The notes under the pieces are model-generated. The model saw only the letters and a program-made list of their open reading frames with translations, did no database searches and was not told the origin of the DNA. The position numbers and the translations under genes were made by a program. A stretch of 64,000 nt of DNA from Prillingera fragicola (Eukaryota; Basidiomycota; Tremellomycetes; Trichosporonales; Trichosporonaceae): NCBI GenBank assembly GCA_002335605.1, contig BEDY01000001.1, forward strand, positions 2,852,001 to 2,916,000. Direction: 5' to 3'. Shown here one piece after another: positions 33,344 to 44,451 of this stretch (its first letter is position 1; every line of letters begins with the position of its first letter).

Positions 33344-34141
33344 TTACAACTTCTTCACCCACCGCACTATTTCCCTTTCCCTGCCCCCTTTAGCCTCTGG
33401 CCATGCCTGCATATAAGTGCGCTCAGGCCTGAACCCAACTTTGGTAATCAACTTTGTCGAAGCGACGTTATCAGTCTGGACAAGCTGATCCGTCAGCCAA
33501 CCGCCACGAACAAACACTCACAGCCTCGGCCTCCTTGACGCCAATACTTTTTGCAAACGCCAACACGGACAGGATCAAACCAGTACCCACACCCCTGCCC
33601 CAAAGCTTGGAACTGACAACATAGGACAGCATCCACGCCTCGTTACCGGCAATCATGCCCGCGGGGTTCCGCTGGGCCGTGTCGACACACAGCCCCACGT
33701 CGCCGACATACTCGCCCTCAGCCGTGCGTAGCACGCTGAACGGGCACGTGGCCGGAGTCGACCCGTTGGCGAGCGCTTGGACAGCCGCAGCGTGGTCGTC
33801 GAGCAAGGTAGAGAGATAATATTGCGCGTCAGCCGGCACGTAGCTGTTCTGTTAGATTTCTCCACGCGGGGGACCCACGGGTATGGCCGGCTGAAGGACC
33901 ACTTGCCGATCCCCGGGTCGTTTGAGATGTCTGTCTTTTCCTGTTCAGTTGTCTGATTGTAGAAAAGTAGACGCACCATTGCCTGAAGCTCTGCTGGTAT
34001 GTTGCGGTACGGCGTGATCCTCAATCCGGGATGGCCTGGTATGGAGAGGTAGGGTTCTGGAGAGCCGGCAAAGCTGCCCCACTGGACCACGCCCAACTTG
34101 GCGCCCTCGTCTGACTGTGGAGATGTTGGTAGGTTGCTCAT
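33344..34141 (-). CDS. GNAT-family N-acetyltransferase (RimJ/RimL-like), 226 aa
   Basis: Four exons: 33977-34141, 33879-33940, 33522-33843 and 33344-33475. The introns are 36, 35 and 46 nt. The spliced protein has the RimJ-like order: LRITPYRNIPAELQAM, DISNDPGIGKWSFSRPYPYV, a central strand PFSVLRTAEGEYVGDVGL, SSKLWGRGVGTGLILSVL with the acetyl-CoA loop RGVGTG, and DNVASTKLITKVGFRPE, the common 'N-x-A-S... K-x-G-F' end motif. The first intron (33941-33976) is 36 nt and free of stops, so its retention would add 12 residues; I splice it because the junction then matches the family. It converges on the GH5 gene (227 bp between stops) and faces away from nothing on the 5' side but the malate synthase terminator. 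Confidence 0.87.
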
Positions 34142-34423
34142 GGTGGTGTTTGTCTTGTTGCACAGTGGCTCACCGCCGTTTATAAGTCGGACGCAGTGTT
34201 CCCGTCGACTCAAATGCATCCTCGTGGACCATGTGAGGCCACGCTGGATCAGATAGGACGAGTCAAGTTGACGACTCGGAAGCAACTTCCGGGGATTATC
34301 CGGTTTATCAGCCCTTTACTCTTGTTTTCTCATGCCACTCGAACGTCGTTCGCTAACTATGCATCGGCCTATCCGTACATACAATACTCTTCCTATTTTA
34401 ATGCTACTACCTTTATTGGCAGC

Positions 34424-36138
34424 TTAGAGACCGGCCTTAGGGGCAACGGAGCCACCCTCGAGGTGACCCTGGAGGTCCGAGGTCAGGAACTCGGAGGGCC
34501 AGTTGGCAGCAATCTGAGCGAGCATGTAGTCGTTCGAGATCTTGACGTGGTTGGCGTTGATGCCCTTGAGCGCAGCAACCTTGGCAGACTCCTCCTCAAA
34601 GATGGGCTTGAGGTAGGCCATGTTGATCAACTTGCCGTTGTTGGTCTTGGCACCGTACTTGACCCACTGCCACAGCTGAACGCGAGCAATTTCTGAGAAA
34701 TGTCAGCAATCGTCCCAAGGCCACTGAATTTGTAAAACTGACCACTGGTGGCGGCGTCCTCCATCAAATTGTTGATTGGCACACAGCCGTTACCCGAGAT
34801 CCATGCAGCGCAGTAGGAAAGAGCGGCGGAAATGTTGTCGCGGACACCCTGCTCGGTGATGCCACCCGAGACTTTTGTGTCGGCGAGCTGCTTGTCGGTA
34901 ACGACGACATCCTCACGGCGAACGTAGTACTGGTTGGGGCCCTTCATGTTCTCGTTGAAGATGTCCATGGCAATCTTGACGAGAGCGGGGTGGGCGACCC
35001 AGGTGCCGTCGTGGCCGGCAGTGACCTCGCGGAGCTTGTCGGCGCGGACCTTTGCCATGGCCTTCTCGTTGGCAGCGGGGTCGTCCTTGATGGGGATCTG
35101 GGCCGACATGCCGCCCATGGCTGCGACCTGGCGCTTGTGGCAGGTCTGGATGAGAAGACGAACGTAGGCGTCCATGAAGGGGACGGTCATGGTAACGTCC
35201 GAACGGTCGGGGAAAACGGCCGAGCGGAGACCACGCTGGCGCTTGATGAACGAGAAGATGTAGTCCCAGCGACCGCAGTTGAGGCCGGCCGAGTGGTCCT
35301 TGAGCTCGAAGAGAATCTCCTCCATCTGGAAGGCAGCGGGGAGGGTCTCAATGAGGACAGTGGCACGGATGCAGTGCTGGGGCGCACCGATGTACGAGGT
35401 GGCGAGGTTGAAGGCGTCGTTCCAGAGACGGGCCTCGAGGTGGTGCTCCATCTTGGGGAGGTAGAAGTAAGGACCGTGGCCGCGCTTGATCAGCTCCTTG
35501 GCGTTGTGGAAAAAGTAGAGACCAAAGTCGAAGAGCGAACCAGACATGGGCTGGCCGTCAATGACAACACGGGTCTCCTCGAGGTGCCAGCCACGGGGGC
35601 GGACGAGGAGGACAGCGGGCTTGTCCGAGAGCTTGTACTGCTTGCCGTTGAGCTCAAAGTCAATCTCGCGGCGGATGGCGTCGCGGAGGTTGACCTGACC
35701 GAGAACCATGTTGGACCAGGTGGGCGAGTTCGAGTCCTCAAAGTCGGCCATAAAGGTCTTGGCACCCGAGTTGAGGGCGTTGATGACCATCTTGCGGTCA
35801 GTGGGGCCAGTAATCTCAACACGACGGTCCTCGAGGCCGGGGCCAGGAGGAGCGCAGCGCCATGAAACCTCGGAACGGATGCTGGCCGTCTCGGGGAGGA
35901 ACGAGAGAGGCTTGCCCTGGCAAAAGAGTTAGTGGCTGTGGAGCGGGCTTATCTGGCTAAAAATGCTCACCTTGTCGAGCTCGACCTGGATCTTCTCGCG
36001 GTTCTTGAGGAGCTCCTTGCGACGCTTGTCAAAGGCGCGGTGCAGGACAGCAAGGAAAGCGAGGGCGTCCGGGGTGAGGATGGTCTCGCCGCCCTGGGGG
36101 ACGGGGAGGGTGAGGTTGACACCGGCGGGGGTGGACAT
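34424..36138 (-). CDS. MLS1: Malate synthase (glyoxylate cycle)
   Basis: Condenses glyoxylate and acetyl-CoA to malate, allowing growth on C2 compounds and fatty acids. Three exons: 35971-36138, 34743-35916 and 34424-34692, with introns of 54 and 50 nt; 536 aa, the normal size for isoform A. Signatures include [41 protein letters not shown], the family pattern [17 protein letters not shown], and [12 protein letters not shown]. The second intron's GTCAGT donor leaves one base, giving the conserved join [13 protein letters not shown]. The C terminus is APKAGL, so the last tripeptide is AGL, not a standard peroxisomal SKL-type signal. A TATATAAG box lies about 155 bp upstream of the ATG, fitting strong regulation by carbon source. 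Confidence 0.96.
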
Positions 36139-36290
36139 TGTGGAAATGGGTGAATGCGATAGGGATGTAGGAATGCTGATAATGTGAGGGGTGTTTTGAT
36201 ATGCGCTGAGACGTCTGGCGCTGTTGTGTAGAGTTGAGAATGGGGTTACGCTGGAGAGAAAGGGGGCTGGTGTGGGTGGAGCGCGTTGTT

Positions 36291-36299
36291 CTTATATAA
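36291..36299 (-). promoter_or_regulatory. TATA box of malate synthase
   Basis: Reads TTATATAAG on the minus strand, about 155 bp before the ATG at 36138. Confidence 0.6.
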
Positions 36300-38051
36300 A
36301 CGCAAGTAGCAAATGTGTGGGAGCTGCTGGCTGGCTGGGAGGATCCGAGGTCCACCAGCAGTGGTCAGAAGGGCCGACTAGAGCCCCGCGCACGTCCGTA
36401 ATCGGCTACACGACTGGGCCGGTAGAGTGGAGGTAAGAGGGTCAGATTCAGGGAACAGCTAGAGTGGAGGTTGGCGCGCTCGTGACAGGCGTACGGCCCA
36501 AGGGAAATTTACCCACTGCACTGGATCGGAACATTGGACATGACAGTGTGGCCGGAGACCCGTTCCGATACGACCAATAGACTCTGGCCACTTGCCAGCC
36601 CCGCCCGCCTAATCAGTGTCCCACTCTGGCCTTGCGCCGCCCGATAACATTGTCTTCCACGTACCGGCCATGACGACAACGGCGGCAGGTCTTCGGAGCC
36701 TTGGGCGCCAAGCGTGGAAAGTGCACACCGTGACTACTTGTGCGCGTGATCGCCGCTGCCTTTGGTCCAACTACAAACCGGTCTAATCCCCCGGCCAACC
36801 CCGTGGGCCCTCAAACACTACTGCTCACACACTCGCCTTCACTGCTTTCTGATCTCTGAGCAATTATATATATCGCTTCCTGTTCTTCATTGACAGCGTT
36901 TCGATGCTAAGGGTGCTAACATTATTGTCTCGCCTGCTGGCATGCTAGCCTCGTCGAGTGTGTGCCCTCCTAGTAACAGCAGTAGCGTCCCCTCCTCGTC
37001 ACCTCGCCTACCATTCCCAGACGACGTCAGCACACAAACGACAGACAATGCGCGGAATGGGTTTGCTCCGGACAAGAGCGAGTGCCGCTCCGTTTGTGGT
37101 GTATTGGACATTTCAACCTAATTCTGTGGAAATTAAACCACGGGCTGGATCAGGTACATCTGGGCATGTGGAGGTCTTTTGACTTGGTCAGAGTTGATCC
37201 GATGGCACCGATGACGGCCGACTCGTTTGGTCTGGCTTCCTGCGGGCAAACTCGCCTAGCCCGGACAGCAGCGCAGAAGTGAACCGTGGCTGCATTAAGG
37301 CGCGCACGCATTGATGGGATAGCGTGATCGTCACCCCAGGTTCATCCGTGTTCCACGGCAGAGCTTACTGGTCGGCGTTCGGCGCCGGGACCCCCTGATA
37401 AGTCATACCCGGCTGGTCCAAGGGCAGCCAGATAACTCCGGAGTCTTCTCGGCTTTGTGAACCAGTCATGGTAGACTATTGTTTAGAGGTGGTGGTGGCG
37501 CTGTGGGCTGTTGTGGACAAGGCGAGGGCGTGGGCGTGGGATTGGTTGAGGGATGAGAGATTGTGAACAGACACATAGATGTGACGAGCGAGGTTTCTCC
37601 GCCGCGTGATTGTCTCAAAGATACTTTGTGTTTCACCAGCCGAGGTCAGCATGGGCATGGATTGCAGATGTTCAAGCCTTTTGAGGGCTGAGATCCCGGC
37701 GGCGTAGCCATCTGCACCGGCGGTCTTCAGACCGGGTCTAGTTGAGAGGAGTGTGCATTGGAACGGGGTTCATTGTGTAAGTCCGTCTGTCATCTAGCAA
37801 TGAGTTGGTGGCTGGTTGTTACTGGCCACTGAGCAGAAGTGCGGTGGAGGCCACGTGCTGCCCCCTACCGCCTGGGTGAGACTGGGTGGCAACTCACCCT
37901 TTGGGATAAATTCCGCCGAAATAATCTCAAATATTCAAAAAGTTGACACTGGCGGTGGAGGTCGCGCGACGAGAGTCTTGGTCGCTCAAGCTCTGCTGGG
38001 GTACAGATTCAAACGGTCGAGCACACCGGCATCCACACATCCAGCAACATC
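36300..38051. other. Intergenic 1.75 kb: malate synthase promoter and NOP53 upstream region
   Basis: No ORF here shows coding character. Both flanking genes read away from it, so it holds two promoters. An AT-rich block AATTATATATATC is at 36860-36873. CCGRRNR..-like carbon-source elements could be present but I could not assign one confidently. Confidence 0.4.
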
Positions 38052-39591
38052 ATGCCGTCGAGCTCGCGTACTCCCAAGGCCAAGGCCACGGCCACCAAAC
38101 CCAAGCCGTACGACCGCCCCGCCTCCGCCGCTGCCGCAAAGGGCAAGGGCAAGGCTGTCGCCGCCCCCGTGCCCCCCGTCGCCGAGACCAACGCACCGGC
38201 GCAGCACGGCCAGAGCAGCAGGAAGGGCAAGAAGGCGTGGCGCAAGAACATTGACACTCGGCCCGAAGAGGAGGCACTCGAGCGTGTGCGTGAGGAGGAG
38301 AGGGCAACTGGTGGAAGGGTGGCGGAGAAGAGTGATGGTGCTCTGTTTACGATTGACACGACTGGTGATGTGCAGGGTGAGTGGAAGCTAGAGGGCGCGC
38401 GAGGTGGGGTCTTCTTGGGAGTAAGCAGACTATGAGGGAAAGGCTGCTTCCAGAAAGGCTCTCCGTTCTCGCGCAAGATCCAGCAAGACAGCTGACAATA
38501 CAGTGGCCAAGAAGATGCGCGTCAAGAAGCCCTTGCGCTCGCTTGCAGTTCTTTCGGAGCGCAGCGCCGTTCCTTCGTTTACTGCCCGTGCTGCTCCTCC
38601 CAAGGCTGTCAAGGCCGCCGTGTCCAACAAGGACAAGAACCGTTTGCGCCAGATTGCACGCAAGACTGTTGACGGCGAGTCGTCTGCCGACGTTCGCAAG
38701 ACCGACACTTCAACCCTCCGTGACGCATGGGGAGCCGAGGCTGCGCCTCGCGCTGTTCCCGGTGGATTTGCCGAGGAGACTCTGATTAAGCGCAAGGTCA
38801 AGGCGCCCGAGACGCTGCGCAAGCAGCGCAAGATCCGTCTGCAGGCCATCGCCAACCAGATTGCCGATGAGCTGCCTACCGCTGGTGTGAGCTACAACCC
38901 CGCCGCCGACGCACACGCCGAGCTTATGGGCAGTGCTCTCACCGAGGAGGCTCAGCGTATTGCCAAGGAGAAGGCCGAGGCTGAGGAGGTTTCGGTTCTG
39001 GGCAACGTCATTGAGGGTCGTCGCGAGAACGCCCACTTCAACACGGACGAGTTTGCAGAGGGTATGCGCGTTGGCCGCGGTGACGGTGAGGACGAGACTT
39101 CGGACGAGGAGTCGGACAGCGCCGCCGTCCCCAAGAAGCCTACTGTCCGCAAGACCCAGGCTCAGCGCAACAAGGCGTTGCGCGCAAGGGCAAACCGCCA
39201 GGCTGCCAAGGACGACCTCGTCCGCCGCAAGCTCGAGAAGGGTATTTCGGCCGCCAAGGCCCTCGGCAAGGCGCAGGAGCTCAAGGCCCGCGCAAGCGAA
39301 GAGGCTGCTCGTCTCCGCAAGCTCGCCGCTACCCAGCGCGAGCGCCTTGGCTTCTCCGGCGGCGAGAAGGTCGGCAAGCACCGCGTCGCCAAGGCAGCCG
39401 TCACTGTGCAGCTTGGCGAGGACCTGGCCGAGTCGCTCCGCCAGCTCAAGCCCGAGGGCAACTTGTTCAAGGACCGATTCCTTTCGTTGCAGCGCAGGGC
39501 GCTGCTGGAGCCCCGTGTCCCCCAGCTGCCAAAGACGCGCAAGGTCAAGACCAAGGAGTACGAGAAGCACGCGTGGAAGCGTTTCAAGTGA
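38052..39591 (+). CDS. NOP53: Ribosome biogenesis protein Nop53 (GLTSCR2/PICT1 family)
   Basis: Nop53 joins pre-60S particles and recruits the exosome helicase Mtr4 for 5.8S/ITS2 processing in the nucleolus. Two exons: 38052-38376 and 38504-39591, with a 127-nt intron, giving 470 aa. The N terminus has the family start region SSRKGKKAWRKNIDTRPEEE. Next come the acidic-basic middle with VAKKMRVKKPLRSLA and long charged helices (for example QRNKALRARANRQAAKDDLV). The conserved C-terminal block is KHRVAKAAVTVQLGEDLAES, LRQLKPEGNLFKDRFLSLQR and RKVKTKEYEKHAWKRF. Composition is very rich in K, R, A and E, as expected of a nucleolar assembly factor. An arch-interacting motif would be expected (LFxxD type); LFTIDTTGD at about residues 98-106 fits it. 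Confidence 0.94.
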
Positions 39592-42410
39592 TCGGAGTGC
39601 CGTGTTGCAGTGGAGAGGCAGGTGTGGGGAACGGGGCAGGCCTATAGCTATAGATGGGTGTGGGCGCGAGGCCCGTGTACATGTTATGTTAGGGTTTTAT
39701 TCCATGGACAGAGTGTTGCATCAGGTGGACCGAGGGAAGGTGGTGGTGAATGTGGCGGAGGAAGGCACCGAGGGAAGGTGGGTGGCAAGAGAAAGGGGAA
39801 GGAAGGTGGCAAGCGGAAGGCGACGGAAACCTGTGCCAGGGAGATAACTCTGGCCTGTGCATCTCCCAAGAGCATGCACACCGTTCTGAGAATTATACCA
39901 CCTCACGCTGCAGTACAACACTGTGATACAACAGCCACTTAAGGCCTGGGGTTGCCCCGCGGAAGAGAATCGGCTGGTTGAACGCACTCTTGAGCCTGCT
40001 TCACCCAACCTTCAAATGCTGATGTCCATCAGAAGTTCTGAGCAAATGAGTGCGCCGTGCACATACTTTCAACGAATTTTATATGGCTGCAACTGTGACC
40101 TGTGGACATTGACTGATTGGTCAGGATGGCCGACGGCGATGTGAGGAGAAGCGTTTCCTGAATGCTTTGTTGACCAGTCGACCGGCTTTGCAGTGCAATG
40201 CAAAAAGCTACGGCAGTTGTACACTGCCCCAGAGTCGTTCAATATTTTTGCACAGCTGTATTATAAGCTCGTTGGACTCTCAGAGGCCATCTGCCGCACA
40301 ATGGACAGCTCCTCACAGTGCATCGAGTGCCACACCGGATTTGGGCTATGTATCCGCCCTTGCTGTGCTTCAATAAGCTATCCCATATGCCTAGATACGC
40401 TTTCTTCTATTACCTTCAGTTCGATGTCCAGCAAGGGGAAGCCCACAGAATTTTTGGCCAGATTTATTGCCAGAACATATGCATCAACGTAGTCCAGGTG
40501 TTTTGGGGATCATTCTCACCCAATGTTGGCCTCAACACGCCCAGACCAACTTGTATCCCTGGCCTTCACGTTCTTACCATTCTGACACGAACGCCATTGA
40601 TAGTAAAATACGAGGCCCTTATGTTCTAGACTTTGGCAAAGGAAAGTTGCTCTTATGGATATTTGAGGGGTATGAATTGACCACTTTCATCGACGTGATG
40701 GCATCAGTCTATGCTGCCCCATTACGCCCTTACCGCCAGCACTACGGCTCACGTCACGAAATTACGTCCCGCTCACTTCAGTCGACTGGCTAGAACGAGC
40801 TTGCAGTCCCTATTGTATGACAAGGTCGACAGGCACTTGGAGTCACCCATTCTTCCTACATGCTGAGCATTACAACCAACGTGTCCAGATTGTCGTTCAG
40901 GCTTTGCGACCCTAGGCAGATCGATCTCAGTCTCGTGCACTGGCAATCTCTCTTAAGGATGATTGGTACCTAGATGCAGATGGGTGTACCAGACAATGTC
41001 GATGGATTGCAGATCGAGCTGACGAGCTGGCCCGAATGCCACAATGTGTCGAGGCGGACCGCCCGAGGCCGACGCCACAGGTGCGCTAAGACACCAAGCT
41101 ACAGAACATGACGAGGCCAATCTAAGATTGCAGAAGCAGCTGCCAATTCACAGGCACCTGTGGTGCCAGCAGCTGGGCTCTCTCGCTCTCTCTGTGTGTG
41201 TGTGTTTGTCTCGGTGCCATGTCTCTTTGTGTGACACGGCGAAGCTGGATCTGGGTGGTGTACGGATCTTGGCGGCGGAGTGGATCTGATGCCGGAGCCA
41301 AAGCAAGCGCGCTGCCACAGTCATCTGACCGAGCCGTCAATTTACTGCAGGATCTTAGGACCTCGACTCGAGCCTATTGCTTGAGCCCCCGGACGGAGCG
41401 CGAGCTTTGCAAGGGAACCGAACAGTGAGCCCGAGAATGATAATGGTGGTGACAGCCGCATGGCGAGAGTACGAGGCCAACCTACTTCCCACCATCGAAT
41501 GCTCCGAAACCGCCGTCGTCTTACTCCCCGCCTCCACTTAGAGACGCCACCCAGATCCTTGCTCCGACGCCGTCCTGACGTTCCCCATTCTCTCACTCAA
41601 CCTAGGTCCTGCCGTCATCCAACAGCGCTGTGCCAGGACCCGTCGATCAGGTCCAGACAACAACCTGTGGTAGCAGGGTACATTCATTCTTTGACATTCC
41701 CAGCAGAACGATGGCATCCTGCATACCCGGCGTCGAGGCGCGGCATCCGCGCCATGGAGCACTGCCTTATTTCTCCATGTCGTAGCTGGCCTGGCCATCA
41801 CCTGGCCCGTTCAACTTGCCTGCCCTGTAAGCCATGTCCGTCATACAAGCCCCACCAGCGCTTTTGAGTGCTTTCCTGGTACGGCTGTGAACCGAGGACA
41901 CCTGCGAGAGACTTCTTTGAGGGGCATCCAGGATCACTTTCGCGAAAGAACGCCAAGCGGACGCTTTTGCAAGTATGCTGTGGCGTTGCTGTCCGGCATG
42001 CAAGATCATTCGCCTGTGAATCTCGAGCAGCGAACCGCCCACAGACGAAGGTGGGCCAAGTCTGGACTGTCTGTCTCCGCGTTATGCGACTTTCCATCAC
42101 CTGCAACAGCCCCGGCGCGCAGCGGATGACCTGCTCCTCCTGGTCAGAGCCACAGGTTCTGTCCGGAGATCTCGCTGATCGGCCAGTTGCCTGACGGGTA
42201 TTGGTCAAGAGTTGTCGCACGCGTACCGTCTGAGGTTAGAGTGCGTGCGTGCTTGAAGCCAAGACTAACATTTAATAACAAGGAGCATGATGAAGAGTGA
42301 AACACCTTTCTGCCGCTCTTTCCTTGGAGCACCTCACGCTTTATCCACTCACACACCTCACAACTGCTCATCGCCTCTTCAACGCTTTGCATTCTTTAAC
42401 GTGGCTGGCC
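39592..42410. other. Largest gene-poor region (2.8 kb)
   Basis: No gene is supported on either strand. ORFs are below 140 codons, lack ATG context and family motifs, and no intron set joins them. 39720-39840 is a purine-rich tract with the unit ACCGAGGGAAGGTGG repeated 41 bases apart. 40020-40800 is clearly more AT-rich than the rest. A (TG)n microsatellite lies at about 41190-41210. The region could hold decayed coding or transposon sequence or non-coding transcripts. Nothing in it identifies which. Confidence 0.4.
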
Positions 42411-44335
42411 ATGACCCGCGGACGCAGGCCCCTGTGGCCATGGACTGTGCTTTTCATGGTATTCACTCTGGCGGCCCCCAGCGCCGCCTTTAAACCGAAC
42501 CTGTTCTTTAACGTAACCGTCACCGACATGAGTCCAGTAGTGCTGTGGAACCCGCGTAACGTCTTCGGAAATTCGACTATCTGGGTCGCCTCGCTGGAGT
42601 CGTTTTCGTCTGGTGACTGGGTGCGCGGCACCTATGTGCCTCCCGGTCTGGGGTTCGGTGACACACGACACACCACCAGTAGCATGCGTGGACGTGTGGC
42701 GATCCACTTTATCGGCATTGCAATCTACCTACAGGGACTAGTAATTCGCCAGTCAAGTTCGCTACTCGAGACCAACGACTGGAGTGTCGACGGCGTCCGT
42801 CAACCTAATGATAAGGTCACGGACATTGGCGTATATGCTACCGGCCTGGAGTGGGGCGGTCATTACGCCATGGGTGGACTGGCTTTCGACGAGCCAGGAT
42901 TGTCCTTGCTCATGAACGGAGCAATGGTTACAACGGGCATGTGGACACAAGCGTATGTTTCGTACCCTTAAGCGGGGCTGACGTCTCAGGCCACGCCTAT
43001 CAGAAGTCGAGAAGACAACCGTGCCATTTGTAATCGACGGCGCAGCCAACCCAGCCATCAACTTCACTGGCAACTGGGAAGTTCAGACCGAGATGCCAGG
43101 CTATGCTACGCAAAAGTCCTTTCCGTACGCGGCCATGAACGGCGCCGAGGACTCGACGACTACCTTGACCATCCCCACCAACACTTCATATCTCGTGCTC
43201 AACGGTACAAACGGTCCCTTTGGTAGGCCGTTTACCCTCGACTGGTACCCTGCACCGCCGCCGGGTACAAACGACAGTGCACTCACCGTGATCCCTGTCG
43301 ACACCTGGGTTGTGGCAGGTACTACATTGTACATGACACCGCTCGACCCCCAGATCGAGTATAAGCTCACCCTGTCTGCCCCAGCGGACTCGCGTTTTCC
43401 GAGCACCGCCTACATGGGATTACATTCGGCTGTCTACTATTCAGCCTTGTGGAATGGGACATACACCGACCGGCAAGACGATGAAATCGCCACTCAACAC
43501 AAGTCCAATAAGGGCGCATTGATCGGCGGACTCGTGGGTATTCAAAATACAAGGGCGATTACTGACATGGGCAGGTCGGTGGCATTTTTGGTGCACTAGC
43601 CATTGCTGTAGGATTATGGTTCTGCATGCGACGCCGCCGGCAGCGTGCCACCAAGTAAGTACTTGACCTAGTTAGCACTGACCCAGCAGGGAAGAACTCT
43701 TTGAAGTGGACGAGGACGCCATGGCAACCTATGCGCGTCGTAGCTCGTCACGCTCTGCTGCGGACTCACAGTGAGTTTCTACATTCCAAGCCAGCTGACA
43801 CCCCAGCCCCCCTTCCCCTCCTGTTACCCACGAGAAGCCCCAACTCATGCACGAGTCATCCTTCTCGTCCATGTCGGATGGCGGCACGGGCCCGACGGCG
43901 ATGACTTGGGTGACGGCACATAGCGAGCAGGCCCAAGCCTCTGGTTCGTCGCAGCCTCCATCTCCCCGTGGTGCCACTTCGCGTATACGTCATGTCCAAG
44001 AGACAGACGCAGGCACGGCAGATACATCTGAAGAGGACGAGACGGTCGAGTATGTGCCTCCCAGCTACGATCCCAGATGGGCCCGTGTCCCCTCCAATGT
44101 GCGAGTCGTCTCTACGCCAATCAGCTCGCCACTCAATTCTCCTGGATTATCACCACCACTATCATCTCCAGGGCTGGGCTCCCTGCGAGAATCGCCGTTT
44201 GCCACTGGTGAGGAGGTGTCCGAGCTTGAGCGAGACCTGAAATGGTCTGAAGAACCGGCAGCCCCACTGTCTCGCTGGCGAGCGGAGAAGGCGCAGAGGG
44301 CGCCACCATCGGATCAGTCTAACGACACAACGTAG
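42411..44335 (+). CDS. Secreted single-pass membrane protein, receptor-like, 591 aa, unknown function
   Basis: Five exons: 42411-42952, 42990-43533, 43575-43654, 43690-43770 and 43807-44335, with introns of 35-41 nt. A signal peptide (MTRGRRPLWPWTVLFMVFTL then AAPSAAF) is followed by an ectodomain of about 330 residues. It has several N-glycosylation sequons and two repeated beta-rich halves. One is the region around FFNVTVTDMSPVVLWNPRNV; the other holds INFTGNWEVQTEMPGYATQK and tyrosine/tryptophan-rich strands. A membrane helix, ALIGGLVGGIFGALAIAVGL (about 357-376), with a stop-transfer CMRRRRQR comes next. The roughly 210-residue cytosolic tail is Ser/Pro-rich with YVPPSYDPRW, a PPxY motif that could bind WW-domain ubiquitin ligases. 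The intron at 43534-43574 lies within the membrane helix. This layout is common in basidiomycete surface proteins; the ligand is unknown. Confidence 0.8.
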
Positions 44336-44451
44336 ACGTGGACTATGGGCAATGAGTATGGTACCTTGCATTGTATACAACTGTACAACTGTACAATTAG
44401 TGATAGTGATAGTGTTGTGTTGTTGATGCAACGTCTAATGATTAATGGCAT

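Noticed and set aside
33941..33976. Reading the second GNAT gene without its first intron
   Set aside because: The 36-nt segment is stop-free, so both readings are open, but splicing restores the family's usual spacing between the first helix and the NDP motif and the segment has a GTGCGT donor and an AACTGAACAG end.
40193..40793. Overlapping plus-strand ORFs of 99-108 codons in the gene-poor region
   Set aside because: No motif, no supported intron connection, and weak codon bias relative to genuine genes in the window.
44345..44451. Short inverted/tandem AT-rich motifs between convergent genes (GTACAACTGTACAA, GTGATAGTGATAGTG)
   Set aside because: Very short and in a 3' UTR overlap; consistent with poly(A)/terminator sequence.
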